Shown: positions 17,175 to 25,456 of the stretch, piece after piece
Layout: every line of letters begins with the position of its first letter
Numbering within the stretch: the first letter of the stretch is position 1
Assembly: GCF_042433915.1 (NCBI RefSeq)
Contig: NZ_JBHLUN010000015.1
Location: 124,001-188,000, forward strand
Length of the DNA stretch: 64,000 bases
Direction: 5' to 3'
Source: Roseomonas elaeocarpi
Lineage (GTDB): Bacteria; Pseudomonadota; Alphaproteobacteria; Acetobacterales; Acetobacteraceae
Position numbers and translations under genes: made by a program
The notes under the pieces: generated by a model
Told to the model about the DNA's origin: nothing
What the model saw: only the letters and a program-made list of their open reading frames with translations
The model's database searches: none

Positions 17175-18674
17175 TCAGCGTTGCCGGTAGGCCAGCGCCT
17201 CGGCCACGTGTGCCCGCTCGACCGCCGCTTCGCCCGCCAGGTCGGCGATGGAGCGCGCCACGCGCAGCGTCCGCACGAAGCCGCGGTTCGACAGCCGGAG
17301 CCGTTCCACCGCCTGCTCGGCCAGGGTCATCGCGTCCGCCGAAATGCTCGGCTGCAGGGCGGCGATCGGTGCTTCGGCGTTGGTGCGCGGCCCGTCCTCG
17401 CCCCAGCGCACCCGCTGCCGCTCCCGCGCGGCGGCGACGCGCGCGGCCACCGCGGCGCTGGGCTCACCGGCCGGGGCGCGGGACAGTTCGGTCGCCGGGA
17501 TCGGCTGCACCCCCACCACCATGTCCAGCCGGTCCAGCACCGGGCCGGACAGCTTGGCGCGGTAGTCCTCGCCACAGCGGGGCGCCCGGCCGCATTCCCG
17601 CCCAGCCTCGCCCAGGTGGCCGCAGCGGCAGGGGTTCATCGCCGCCACCAGCTGCACCCGCGCCGGGTAGGTGACGTGGGCGGCGACGCGGCTGACCACG
17701 ACCTCACCCGATTCCAGCGGCTGGCGCAGCGCTTCCAGCGCCGGCCGGGGGAATTCCGGCAGCTCATCCAGGAACAGCACGCCGCGATGCGCCAGGGTGA
17801 TCTCGCCCGGCCGGCCGCGCGGGCCGCCGCCGGTCAGCGCCGCCTGCGACGCCGAGTGGTGCGGGTTGCGGAAGGGCGGGCGGCTGCTGAGCACGTTGCC
17901 CAGCGGCAGCCCGGCGACGGAGCGGATGGTGCTGACCTCCAGCGCCTCACGCTGTGTCAGCGGCGGCAGGATGCCGGCCATCCGCTCCGCCAGCATCGAC
18001 TTGCCGGCGCCCGGCGGGCCCACGAACAGGAGGTTGTGCGACCCCGCGGCCGCGACCTCCAGTGCCCGCTTGGCGCTTTCCTGGCCGCGCACCTCCGACA
18101 GGCAGGGACCGTCCGCCCGGGCTTCCGGTGCCGCGACGGGCCGCGCCGGGGGCGAAAGAATCTGCCGCCCCTGGAAATGCGCGATCAGCACGCGCAGGTC
18201 GTCGGCCGCCAGGATCTCGGCATCCGCCGCCCAGGCCGCTTCCGCCGCCTGCGCTTTCGGGCACACCAGCCCCAGCCCGAGCCGCCCCGCCTCCAGCGCC
18301 GCCAGCAGGATGCCCGTGGTCGGCCCGATCGCCCCGTCCAGCGCCAGCTCGCCCAGCGCGGCGTAGCCGATCACCTCGGCGGGCGGGATGACCTCCATCG
18401 CGGCCAGCAGCGACAGCGCGATGGGCAGGTCGAAATGCGTGCCCTCCTTGGGCAGGTCGGCCGGGGCCAGGTTCACCAGCACGCGCCGTGGCGGCAGGCT
18501 CAGCCCGAGCGAGGAGAACACGGCGCGCACCCGCTCACGGCTCTCGGCCACCGCCTTGTTGGGCATGCCCACCACGGTGAAGCCCGGCAGGCCCGGCGCC
18601 ACCTGCACCTGCACTTCCACGGGAATGGCCTCGATGCCGCTGAAGGCGAAGGTCGAGACTCGGGCGATGGTCAT
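17175..18674 (-). CDS. comM: ComM/YifB family Mg-chelatase-like AAA+ ATPase
   Basis: 499-residue AAA+ protein of the YifB/ComM family. ComM acts in branch migration during natural transformation in Vibrio and Acinetobacter. An N-terminal Lon-protease-like S5 fold is visible (about 1-170, with GLPGFTVVGMPNKAVAESRE). Walker A is GPPGAGKSM, Walker B is GVLFLDELPEF, and there is a cysteine cluster CRCGH...CGRAPRC before the C-terminal domain. The ATG at 18674 gives the usual N-terminus (MTIARVSTFAFSGIEA); the ribosome-binding site is weak. It is divergent from the DUF1028 operon by 117 bases. No other competence gene lies in the window. Confidence 0.93.
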   Translation of the reverse strand: MTIARVSTFAFSGIEAIPVEVQVQVAPGLPGFTVVGMPNKAVAESRERVRAVFSSLGLSLPPRRVLVNLAPADLPKEGTHFDLPIALSLLAAMEVIPPAEVIGYAALGELALDGAIGPTTGILLAALEAGRLGLGLVCPKAQAAEAAWAADAEILAADDLRVLIAHFQGRQILSPPARPVAAPEARADGPCLSEVRGQESAKRALEVAAAGSHNLLFVGPPGAGKSMLAERMAGILPPLTQREALEVSTIRSVAGLPLGNVLSSRPPFRNPHHSASQAALTGGGPRGRPGEITLAHRGVLFLDELPEFPRPALEALRQPLESGEVVVSRVAAHVTYPARVQLVAAMNPCRCGHLGEAGRECGRAPRCGEDYRAKLSGPVLDRLDMVVGVQPIPATELSRAPAGEPSAAVAARVAAARERQRVRWGEDGPRTNAEAPIAALQPSISADAMTLAEQAVERLRLSNRGFVRTLRVARSIADLAGEAAVERAHVAEALAYRQR

Positions 18675-18791
18675 GCACGTGAGGCTAGAGGCGCGCCCGC
18701 CGGTGCTCAACGTCGCCACTCCGCCTCTCACCGGGGCCGGTAGCGTACCAAGGCGGGCTGGGGGCTGCTTCACGGCACGATTCATGCAAGC

Positions 18792-19520
18792 ATGACTGCC
18801 ATGACATGGAGCATCCTCGCCCGCGATCCTGCCACGGGCGAACTCGGCGCGGCGGTGGCGACGAAGTTCTTCGCCGTCGGCGCCCTTTGCCTGCGAACCG
18901 AAGGCGGCACCGGCGCCGTGGCGACCCAGGCCCTCGTGAACCCGATGCTGGGCCTTCGCGCCATCGAGCGGCTGCGTGCCGGCGAAGCGCCCGAGGCCGT
19001 CGGCGCCGCGCTGCTGCGCGACGATGCCGGGCGTGAAACCAGGCAGCTGCACATGATCGCGGCGGATGGTGCCTCGTTCCGGCACACCGGCGCGGAATGC
19101 GTGGACTGGGCCGGGCATCTCGACGGTGCCGACGTGTCGGTGGCCGGCAACATGCTGGCGGGACCGGGCGTGATCTGGGCCACCCGCGACGCCTTCCGCG
19201 CCTCCGCCGGGCAGCCGCTGGCGCTGCGCCTGATCGCGGCGCTGGAGGCCGGCGAGGCCGCGGGCGGCGACAAGCGCGGGCGGCAGTCCGCGGCGCTTCA
19301 GGTCACCAGCCGCGATCCTTATCCGGACCTCGACCTCCGGGTGGACGACCATCCCGACCCGCTGGCGGAGCTGCGCCGCCTCCATGCCGTGGCCGGGCAG
19401 CACTTCACCCAGTACCGGCCCTTCCTGGCCGGCCGCGACCATCCCGGCGTATTCGACCGCGCCGTCATCAACGCCGCCATCGCGCGCGGGACCGCCGCCG
19501 CCGGAGACAAGGCGCCTTGA
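18792..19520 (+). CDS. DUF1028 domain-containing protein (Ntn-hydrolase-like fold)
   Basis: 242-residue DUF1028 protein. The family opening is clear (TWSILARDPATGELGAAVATKFFAVG), and further motifs are VATQALVNPMLG, SVAGNMLAG and GQHFTQYRPFLAG near the C-terminus. The family is predicted to have an N-terminal-nucleophile hydrolase-like fold and is often found beside peptide ABC transporters; no activity is assigned. The stop overlaps the TTG start of the next gene by four bases (TTGA), so it is the first cistron of the importer operon. That suggests a role on imported peptides or amides. The start could also be ATG 18801. No signal peptide is seen. Confidence 0.87.
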   Translation: MTAMTWSILARDPATGELGAAVATKFFAVGALCLRTEGGTGAVATQALVNPMLGLRAIERLRAGEAPEAVGAALLRDDAGRETRQLHMIAADGASFRHTGAECVDWAGHLDGADVSVAGNMLAGPGVIWATRDAFRASAGQPLALRLIAALEAGEAAGGDKRGRQSAALQVTSRDPYPDLDLRVDDHPDPLAELRRLHAVAGQHFTQYRPFLAGRDHPGVFDRAVINAAIARGTAAAGDKAP

Positions 19521-20587
19521 CCACCATCGCCCGCCCCGCCGGCGGCAGCACCTCCGCGGCGGTCGCCCCGGGCCATGCCAACCCGACCCACCCCGAGCCC
19601 GGCGCCCGCCCGGCGCTGGAGGTGATCGACCTCGCCCTGACCTTCCGCACCGAGCGGGGCCCCTTGCGCGTGCTGGACGGCGTGTCCTTCAGCCTCCAGC
19701 CCGGGCGCACCGTGGCGCTGGTGGGCGAGAGCGGCTGCGGCAAGTCCGTCACCTCGCTCGCGGTGATGGGCCTGCTGCCGCCCTCCGCCACGGTCACCGG
19801 TACCATCCGCCTTGAGGGGCGCGAGATCGCGGAACTGCCGCCCGATCAGCGCCGCAAGCTTCGCGGCGGCGACCTGGCGATGATCTTTCAGGAGCCGATG
19901 ACCTCGCTGAACCCGGCCTTCACGGTGGGCGAGCAGGTGGCCGAGGCGCTTCGCCTCCATCGCGGGCTGTCGGGCGACGCCGCCATGATGGCCGCGGTGC
20001 GGATGCTGGAATCGGTGCGTATCCCCGAGGCCGGGCGCCGCGCGCGGCAGTACCCGCACCAGCTTTCGGGCGGCATGCGGCAGCGCGTGATGATCGCCAT
20101 GGCGCTGGCCTGCGAGCCGCGCGTGCTGATCGCCGACGAACCGACCACTGCCCTGGACGTCACGGTGCAGGCGCAGATCCTGACCCTGCTCGATGAGATG
20201 CGCGCCCGCACGGGTGCCGCGACGCTGCTGATCACCCACGACCTCGGCGTGGTGGCCGACCACGCGGACCAGGTGGTGGTGATGTATGCCGGCCGTGTCG
20301 CCGAGAGCGGCCCCGCGGCGCAGGTGCTGGGCACGCCGCAGCACCCCTATACCGTGGGCCTGCTCGGCGCCGCCCCGCGCCTGGACGGGGAGCGGGGAGG
20401 GCGCCTGGCCACGGTCGAGGGCACCGTGCCCGACCTCGCCAACCCGCCGCCCGGCTGCCGCTTCGCGCCGCGCTGCCCCTTCCGCATCCCGGTCTGCGAC
20501 ACCCAGCCGCCGCTCTTCGAGGTCGGGCCGGACCATCGCTCCGCTTGCCACCGCGCGCCGCTCGACCAGCTGCTGGAGGCCGCGTGA
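19517..20587 (+). CDS. Peptide ABC transporter ATP-binding protein (DppD/OppD type)
   Basis: 356-residue ATPase. Walker A is GESGCGKSVTS, the Q-loop segment is MIFQEPMTSLNP, the signature is LSGGMRQRV and Walker B is VLIADEPTTALD. The C-terminal oligopeptide-transport extension has the CRFAPRCPF cysteine motif. The start is TTG 19517, overlapping the DUF1028 stop, with GGAG at 19503-19506 (10-base spacing); no ATG fits in frame before the domain begins. It pairs with the next gene as the heterodimeric ATPase of the importer. Confidence 0.92.
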   Translation: MTTIARPAGGSTSAAVAPGHANPTHPEPGARPALEVIDLALTFRTERGPLRVLDGVSFSLQPGRTVALVGESGCGKSVTSLAVMGLLPPSATVTGTIRLEGREIAELPPDQRRKLRGGDLAMIFQEPMTSLNPAFTVGEQVAEALRLHRGLSGDAAMMAAVRMLESVRIPEAGRRARQYPHQLSGGMRQRVMIAMALACEPRVLIADEPTTALDVTVQAQILTLLDEMRARTGAATLLITHDLGVVADHADQVVVMYAGRVAESGPAAQVLGTPQHPYTVGLLGAAPRLDGERGGRLATVEGTVPDLANPPPGCRFAPRCPFRIPVCDTQPPLFEVGPDHRSACHRAPLDQLLEAA

Positions 20588-21702
20588 GCGCCGTGATGAC
20601 CCCTGCGCCCGCCCGTGACGGCGTGGTCGCGCAGCCCGGCGCCGAGGGCGCGATCCTGCGGCTCGAGAACGTCCGCCGCCACTTCACCGTGCGCGGTCCG
20701 ATGGGCCAGCGGCGCGGCGCCGTGCAGGCGGTGGACGGCGTGTCGCTGCACGTCCAGCCCGGCGAGGTCCTGGCCGTGGTGGGCGAGAGCGGCTGCGGCA
20801 AGTCCACGCTGGGCCGGCTGATGCTGCGCCTCGATGCGCCCGATGCCGGCACCGTCCGCTTCGAGGGCCGTGACCTCGGTGCCCTGTCGGCGCGCGACCT
20901 GCGCGCGCAGCGGCGCTGGATGCAGATGATCTTCCAGGACCCCTACGCCTCGCTCGACCCGCGCATGACGGTGGGGCAGGCGGTGGAGGAACCGCTGCGC
21001 CTTCACGGCGACGCCACGGCGGCCGAGCGCCGCGCCCGCGTGCAGGCGCTGCTGGCCCGCGTGGGCCTGCGCCCCGAGCACGCCGACCGCTGGCCGCATG
21101 AATTCTCCGGCGGGCAGCGGCAGCGCATCGCCATCGCCCGCGCGCTGGCCAGTGGCCCCCGCCTGATCGTGGGCGACGAGCCGGTGAGCGCGCTGGACGT
21201 GTCGGTGCAGGCGCAGGTGATCAACCTGCTGCAGGAGCTGATCCGCGAGCTGAACCTCGCTTTCGTGCTGATCAGCCACGACCTCGCGGTGGTGCGCCAC
21301 GTCGCCGACCGGGTGGCGGTGATGTATCTCGGCCGCATCGTCGAGGAAGGCACGACCGACGCGATCTTCACCGATCCGCGCCACCCCTATACCCGCGCGC
21401 TGCTGGGCTCGGTGCCCGGCGTCGGCGGCGCCGCCCCGCTGCAGGGCGACCTGCCGAGCCCGATCAACCCGCCCGCGGGCTGCCGCTTCCACACGCGCTG
21501 CCCGCACGCGCAGGAGGTCTGCGGCCGCGACGATCCGCCGCTGGCCCAGGGTGCCAAGGCCGGCCCCGGCCATCGCGCCGCCTGCCACTTCCAGGACACG
21601 CTGCCGCCCATGCCGCCCCTGCGCGAACACCGCGCCGGGGGCGAGCGTCAGGCCAGGCTGCAATCCTTCTTCAACCGAGCCGTCACGGGAACCGCCGCAT
21701 GA
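20584..21702 (+). CDS. Peptide ABC transporter ATP-binding protein (DppF/OppF type)
   Basis: 372-residue ATPase. Walker A is GESGCGKSTLG, the Q-loop is MIFQDPYASLDP, the signature is FSGGQRQRIAIA and Walker B is LIVGDEPVSALD. The C-terminal motif CRFHTRCPHAQ, with cysteines, is typical of OppD/F proteins. I chose GTG 20584, which overlaps the previous stop (GTGA) behind GGAGG at 20575-20579 with short 4-base spacing; ATG 20596 (MTPAPARDG) is the alternative. The tail after the cysteine motif is about 50 residues longer than usual and low in complexity. The stop overlaps the next start (ATGA). Confidence 0.92.
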   Translation: MSAVMTPAPARDGVVAQPGAEGAILRLENVRRHFTVRGPMGQRRGAVQAVDGVSLHVQPGEVLAVVGESGCGKSTLGRLMLRLDAPDAGTVRFEGRDLGALSARDLRAQRRWMQMIFQDPYASLDPRMTVGQAVEEPLRLHGDATAAERRARVQALLARVGLRPEHADRWPHEFSGGQRQRIAIARALASGPRLIVGDEPVSALDVSVQAQVINLLQELIRELNLAFVLISHDLAVVRHVADRVAVMYLGRIVEEGTTDAIFTDPRHPYTRALLGSVPGVGGAAPLQGDLPSPINPPAGCRFHTRCPHAQEVCGRDDPPLAQGAKAGPGHRAACHFQDTLPPMPPLREHRAGGERQARLQSFFNRAVTGTAA

Positions 21703-23249
21703 CCAACGAGATCACCCGCCGGGGCATGGGCGCCCTCGCCATGGGCACCGCGGCGCTGCTGGCCGGCAAGGTCGCCGGTCCCGCGGCGGCGCTGGCCCAG
21801 GGCACCAAGCAGCTCCGCATCGGGCTGCGCGAGGACCCGGACATCATGGACCCGACGCTGGCGCGCTCCTTCGTCGGCCGCATCGTGTTCTGCTCGCTGT
21901 GCGACAAGCTGTTCGACGTGAACGAGAAGCTGGAGATCGTTCCGCAGCTCGCCACCGGCTACAAGTACGAGGACCCGAAGACCCTCCTCATCACGCTGCG
22001 TGAGGGCGTGAAGTTCCACGACGGTGAGACCATGGATGCCGAGGCGGTGCGCTACTCGCTGATGCGCCACCTCACCATGTCCGGCTCCTTCCGCAAGGGC
22101 GAGATCGGCATCATGGACACGGTCGAGGTGGTGGACCCCAAGACCGTGCGCATCCGCCTCAAGGCGCCCTCCGCCCCGTTCATCTCGCAGCTCACCGACC
22201 GCGCCGGCATGATCATCTCGCCCAAGGCGGCCGAGGCGGCGGGCAAGGATTTCGGCGCCAAGCCCGTGGGCACCGGCCCCTTCCGCTTCGTGGAGCGCGT
22301 GGCGCAGGACCGCATCGTGGTGGAGCGCTTCCCCGACTACTGGGACAAGGGTCGCATCTTCCTCGACCGCATCACCTACCAGGTGATCGTGGACAGCACC
22401 GTGCGCCTGGCCAACCTGCGCGCCGGCACGCTGGACCTGATCGAGAACGTGTCGCCCACCGACGTGAAGGACCTCAAGGACGACCGGCGCATCAAGCTCG
22501 AGATCGGCGACGGGCTCGGCTACAACGGCATCACGGTCAACCAGAACAACGGCGAGCAGTCCAAGACGCCGATCGGCCAGGACGCCCGCGTGCGCGAGGC
22601 CTTCGACCTCGCCATCGACCGCGAAGCGCTGATCCAGGTGGTCTACGAGGGGATGTTCACCCCGGCGACCCAGGCCGTGGCGCCGGCCTCGCCCTACCAT
22701 GACAGCAGCCGCAAGGTGGTGAAGCGCGACGTGGCACGGGCCAAGGCGCTGCTCGCCGAGGCCAAGGTTCCCACGCCCTACAAGGTGGAGATCATGGTGG
22801 CCAACAGCCCCGAGATCCGCCAGTCGGCCGAGGTCATCCAGTCCATGGTGGCCGAGGCGGGCTTCGACCTGCAGATCAAGGCGGTGGAATTCGCCTCCGG
22901 CCTGCAGGCCGCGGTGCGCGGCGAGTTCCAGCTCTACATGAGCGCCTGGTCCGGCCGCCCCGATCCGGACGGCAACACCTGGGCCTTCATGCACAGCAAG
23001 GGGCCGCAGAACGACGGCCGCTACAACAGCCCCGAGACCGACCGCATCCTCGACGCCCAGCGCGAGGAAACCGACCCCGAGAAGCGCAAGGAGCTGTTCC
23101 GGCAGCTCTGGGCGCAGGCGCTCGATAAGGACCACTTCCGGTCCTACCTGTGGTACCTGAAGAACATCGTGGCCCATTCGCCCAAGCTCCAGGGCTTCCG
23201 GCCGATGCCGGACGGGATGATCCGGGTTCAAGACCTCAAGGTTGGGTAA
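21699..23249 (+). CDS. Peptide ABC transporter substrate-binding protein (SBP family 5)
   Basis: 516-residue periplasmic binding protein of family 5 (DppA/OppA/GsiB). The N-terminus ITRRGMGALAMGTAALLAG carries a twin-arginine-like motif and cleaves near LAQG, so export may be by Tat. Family features include LRIGLREDPDIMDP, LREGVKFHDGETMDAEAV, VGTGPFRF and the late segment SGRPDPDGNTWAFMHS. The ligand could be a di- or oligopeptide, glutathione or another amide; sequence alone does not decide. It is translationally coupled to the upstream ATPase gene (ATGA) and followed by an unusual AT-rich 8-bp repeat. Confidence 0.92.
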   Translation: MTNEITRRGMGALAMGTAALLAGKVAGPAAALAQGTKQLRIGLREDPDIMDPTLARSFVGRIVFCSLCDKLFDVNEKLEIVPQLATGYKYEDPKTLLITLREGVKFHDGETMDAEAVRYSLMRHLTMSGSFRKGEIGIMDTVEVVDPKTVRIRLKAPSAPFISQLTDRAGMIISPKAAEAAGKDFGAKPVGTGPFRFVERVAQDRIVVERFPDYWDKGRIFLDRITYQVIVDSTVRLANLRAGTLDLIENVSPTDVKDLKDDRRIKLEIGDGLGYNGITVNQNNGEQSKTPIGQDARVREAFDLAIDREALIQVVYEGMFTPATQAVAPASPYHDSSRKVVKRDVARAKALLAEAKVPTPYKVEIMVANSPEIRQSAEVIQSMVAEAGFDLQIKAVEFASGLQAAVRGEFQLYMSAWSGRPDPDGNTWAFMHSKGPQNDGRYNSPETDRILDAQREETDPEKRKELFRQLWAQALDKDHFRSYLWYLKNIVAHSPKLQGFRPMPDGMIRVQDLKVG

Positions 23250-23284
23250 GGAAGTAAGATAGTAAGATAGTAAGATAGTAAGGA
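23246..23284 (+). repeat. 8-bp tandem repeat (AGTAAGAT) between binding protein and permease genes
   Basis: Three exact copies of AGTAAGAT (23253-23276) are followed by AGTAAGGA and preceded by GGTAAGGA, giving about five period-8 units in the 45-base spacer. It is strikingly AT-rich in a very GC-rich operon. The last unit supplies AAGGA, which sits 10 bases before the permease ATG and looks like its ribosome-binding site. The copy number could vary by slippage. Confidence 0.85.
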
Positions 23285-23294
23285 TTATCGGCCG

Positions 23295-24242
23295 ATGCTG
23301 GGCTGGCTCCTGCGGCGACTGGGACAGGTCGTTCCCACACTTCTGATCCTCAGCATGCTGGTTTTCGGCCTCCAGCAGCTGATGCCGGGCGACCCGGCGC
23401 TGATCCTGGCGGGCGAGGAGCGGGGCGACCCGCAGGTCCTCGCCCAGATCCGCTCCGAGCTGATGCTGGACCAGCCCATCCCGGTCCAGTACGGCGCCTG
23501 GCTGGGCCGGCTGCTGCAGGGTGACCTCGGCTTTTCCTGGCGCATCCGGGAGCCCGTGCTGCACCTGATCCTGCAGAAGCTGCCGGTGACGCTGCAGCTG
23601 GGCGTGATGGCCTTTATCATCGCGGTGGTGATCGGCGTGCCGCTGGGTGTCGTCTCCGCCGTGCGGCGCGACAAGCCGGCCGACTGGATCAGCAACGCCG
23701 TGGCGCTGGCGGGCATCTCCACGCCCAACTTCTGGCTGGGCATCCTGATGATCCTGTTGTTCAGCGTGAAGCTCGGCTGGCTGCCGCCGTCCGGCTACGT
23801 GCCGTTGACGGAGGATTTCGGGCAGTCGATCGCCACCACGATCATGCCGGCCTTCGTGCTGGGCAACGCCATCGCGGGCGTGCTGATGCGCCACACCCGC
23901 GCCGCCATGCTGGGTGCGCTGGAACAGGACTACGTCCGCACCGCCCGTGCCAAGGGCCTGCCGGAGCGGGTGGTGATCAGCAAGCACGCGCTGCGCAACG
24001 CGCTGATCCCGGTGGTGACGCTGGGCACGATCGAGCTCGGCAAGCTGCTGGCGGGCGCGGTGCTGACGGAACAGATCTTTACCATTCCAGGCTTCGGAAA
24101 GCTGATCGTCGATGCCGTGTTCAACCGCGACTACCCGGTGGTGCAGGGCGTCGTGGTCACCACCGCGGTGATCTTCGTGGTGCTCTCGCTGTTGTCGGAC
24201 CTCCTCTACATGCTCATCAATCCCCGACTGCGCGCGGCATGA
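23295..24242 (+). CDS. Peptide ABC transporter permease (DppB/OppB type)
   Basis: 315-residue inner-membrane permease. An N-terminal transmembrane helix (LGQVVPTLLILSMLVFGL) is followed by the periplasmic PGDPALIL segment typical of DppB. Further membrane spans are visible at about 100-135, 140-165, 185-205, 240-260 and 280-305. The cytoplasmic EAA loop reads EQDYVRTARAKGLPERVV. The ATG at 23295 is preceded by AAGGA from the repeat array. Its stop overlaps the next permease start (ATGA). It forms the channel with that second permease. Confidence 0.93.
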   Translation: MLGWLLRRLGQVVPTLLILSMLVFGLQQLMPGDPALILAGEERGDPQVLAQIRSELMLDQPIPVQYGAWLGRLLQGDLGFSWRIREPVLHLILQKLPVTLQLGVMAFIIAVVIGVPLGVVSAVRRDKPADWISNAVALAGISTPNFWLGILMILLFSVKLGWLPPSGYVPLTEDFGQSIATTIMPAFVLGNAIAGVLMRHTRAAMLGALEQDYVRTARAKGLPERVVISKHALRNALIPVVTLGTIELGKLLAGAVLTEQIFTIPGFGKLIVDAVFNRDYPVVQGVVVTTAVIFVVLSLLSDLLYMLINPRLRAA

Positions 24243-25135
24243 GCGCCGGCCTGTCCACCATCCCCGCCGCGACGGCGAAGCCGGCCCGGCGCGACAGCCC
24301 GGGCCGCCGTGCGCTGCGCCGCTTCTTCCGGCACCGCCTGGCGGTGTTCGGCCTGGTCGTCGTGGTGCTGTTCATCCTGGCCGCGGTGCTGGCGCCCTGG
24401 ATCGCCCCTTACGACCCGATCGCGACCTCCTGGACGCGCATCCGCAAGCCGCCTTCGGAAGCTTTCCTGTTCGGCACCGACGAGAACGGCCGCGACGTGC
24501 TGTCGCGCGTGCTGTGGGGCGCGCGCGCCTCGCTCGCGGCGGGCGGGTTGTCGGTGACGGCGGCCCTGGTGTTCGGCGTGCCGCTGGGGTTGCTGGCCGG
24601 CATGGCCGGCGGCTGGGTGGATGCGCTGATCTCGCGCATCACCGACGCGATGCTGTCGGTGCCCTTCCTGATCCTGGCCATCGCTCTGGCCGCCTTCCTG
24701 GGTCCGGCGCTGGAGAACGCGATGCTGGCCATCGCGATCTCCGCGACCCCGATCTTTATCCGCCTGGCGCGCGGCATGGCGCTGGAAGCCAAGTCCACCG
24801 AGTGGGTCGAGGCCGCGCGCTCGCTGGGCAACCCGCCCTGGCGGCTGGCGGTGCTGCATATCCTGCCCAACATCGTGCCGCCGCTGCTGGTGCAGGCGAC
24901 GCTGGCGATCGCCGAGGCCATCATCGCCGAAGCCTCGCTGAGCTTCCTGGGCCTGGGCCAGCAGCCGCCGGCGCCCTCCTGGGGCTCGATGCTCAACGCC
25001 GCGCAGCGCTTCCTGACCCAGGCTCCCTGGATGGCGATCTACCCGGGCCTCGCGATCTTCCTGGTGGTGCTCAGCTTTAACCTGCTGGGCGACGGCTTGC
25101 GCGACGCGCTCGACCCGCGCGCCCGGGGGCGCTGA
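24239..25135 (+). CDS. Peptide ABC transporter permease (DppC/OppC type)
   Basis: 298-residue permease. It has the OppC N-terminal cytoplasmic stretch and first helix (LAVFGLVVVVLFILAAVLAP), the characteristic FGTDENGRDVLSRVLWGARASL, and an EAA loop (EWVEAARSLGNPPWRL). C-terminal motifs are AEASLSFLGLGQQPPAPSWG and the closing NLLGDGLRDALDPRARGR. It is the last cistron of the importer operon. Sequence downstream contains only a short hairpin and no nearby T-run. Confidence 0.94.
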   Translation: MSAGLSTIPAATAKPARRDSPGRRALRRFFRHRLAVFGLVVVVLFILAAVLAPWIAPYDPIATSWTRIRKPPSEAFLFGTDENGRDVLSRVLWGARASLAAGGLSVTAALVFGVPLGLLAGMAGGWVDALISRITDAMLSVPFLILAIALAAFLGPALENAMLAIAISATPIFIRLARGMALEAKSTEWVEAARSLGNPPWRLAVLHILPNIVPPLLVQATLAIAEAIIAEASLSFLGLGQQPPAPSWGSMLNAAQRFLTQAPWMAIYPGLAIFLVVLSFNLLGDGLRDALDPRARGR

Positions 25136-25151
25136 GGGGCCGCGCTGCCGA

Positions 25152-25171
25152 CCCGGGCCGTCACGCCCGGG
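25152..25171. repeat. GC hairpin after the peptide importer operon
   Basis: CCCGGGC-CGTCAC-GCCCGGG: a 7-bp perfect stem 16 bases after the last permease stop. No U-tract follows, so it is only a candidate transcription end. The rest of the 183-base gap before the next gene shows no other structure. Confidence 0.35.
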
Positions 25172-25318
25172 CGTTGAGGCGCGGCGGCGCCGGAACACGC
25201 GATGACCGGCGGCGGAGGCACCGGCACCCCGGCGCTGTTCCGGCATCGCGGATCACCCGCGATGCCTGGGGGCAGGATGCTTGAAGCGGGGGGCAGGGGT
25301 CCGCATCTTTCCGGCACC

Positions 25319-25456
25319 ATGCCGATCCAACCCGCCCCCCTCCGTCCGGTCCAGATCCCGATGAAGCGGCTGGCCGGTGCCGCCGTGATGCTGGGCAGCC
25401 TGGGCCTCGTGTCGCTGCTGACGCTCGTGCACTCGATCATCCGGATCTTCCATTGA
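25319..25456 (+). CDS. Small single-span membrane protein upstream of xpaC-telA
   Basis: 45-residue protein (starts MPIQPAPLRPVQIP, ends HSIIRIFH) with one strong hydrophobic span, AGAAVMLGSLGLVSLLTL. It is not a family I recognise. It looks real because its stop overlaps the XpaC start (TGATG), as the genes of this operon do with each other. Possible starts are ATG 25319, ATG 25361 (31 residues) or 25202 (84 residues, with a Gly-rich unlikely extension). None has a strong ribosome-binding site. It may be a small partner of the XpaC membrane protein. Confidence 0.55.
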   Translation: MPIQPAPLRPVQIPMKRLAGAAVMLGSLGLVSLLTLVHSIIRIFH

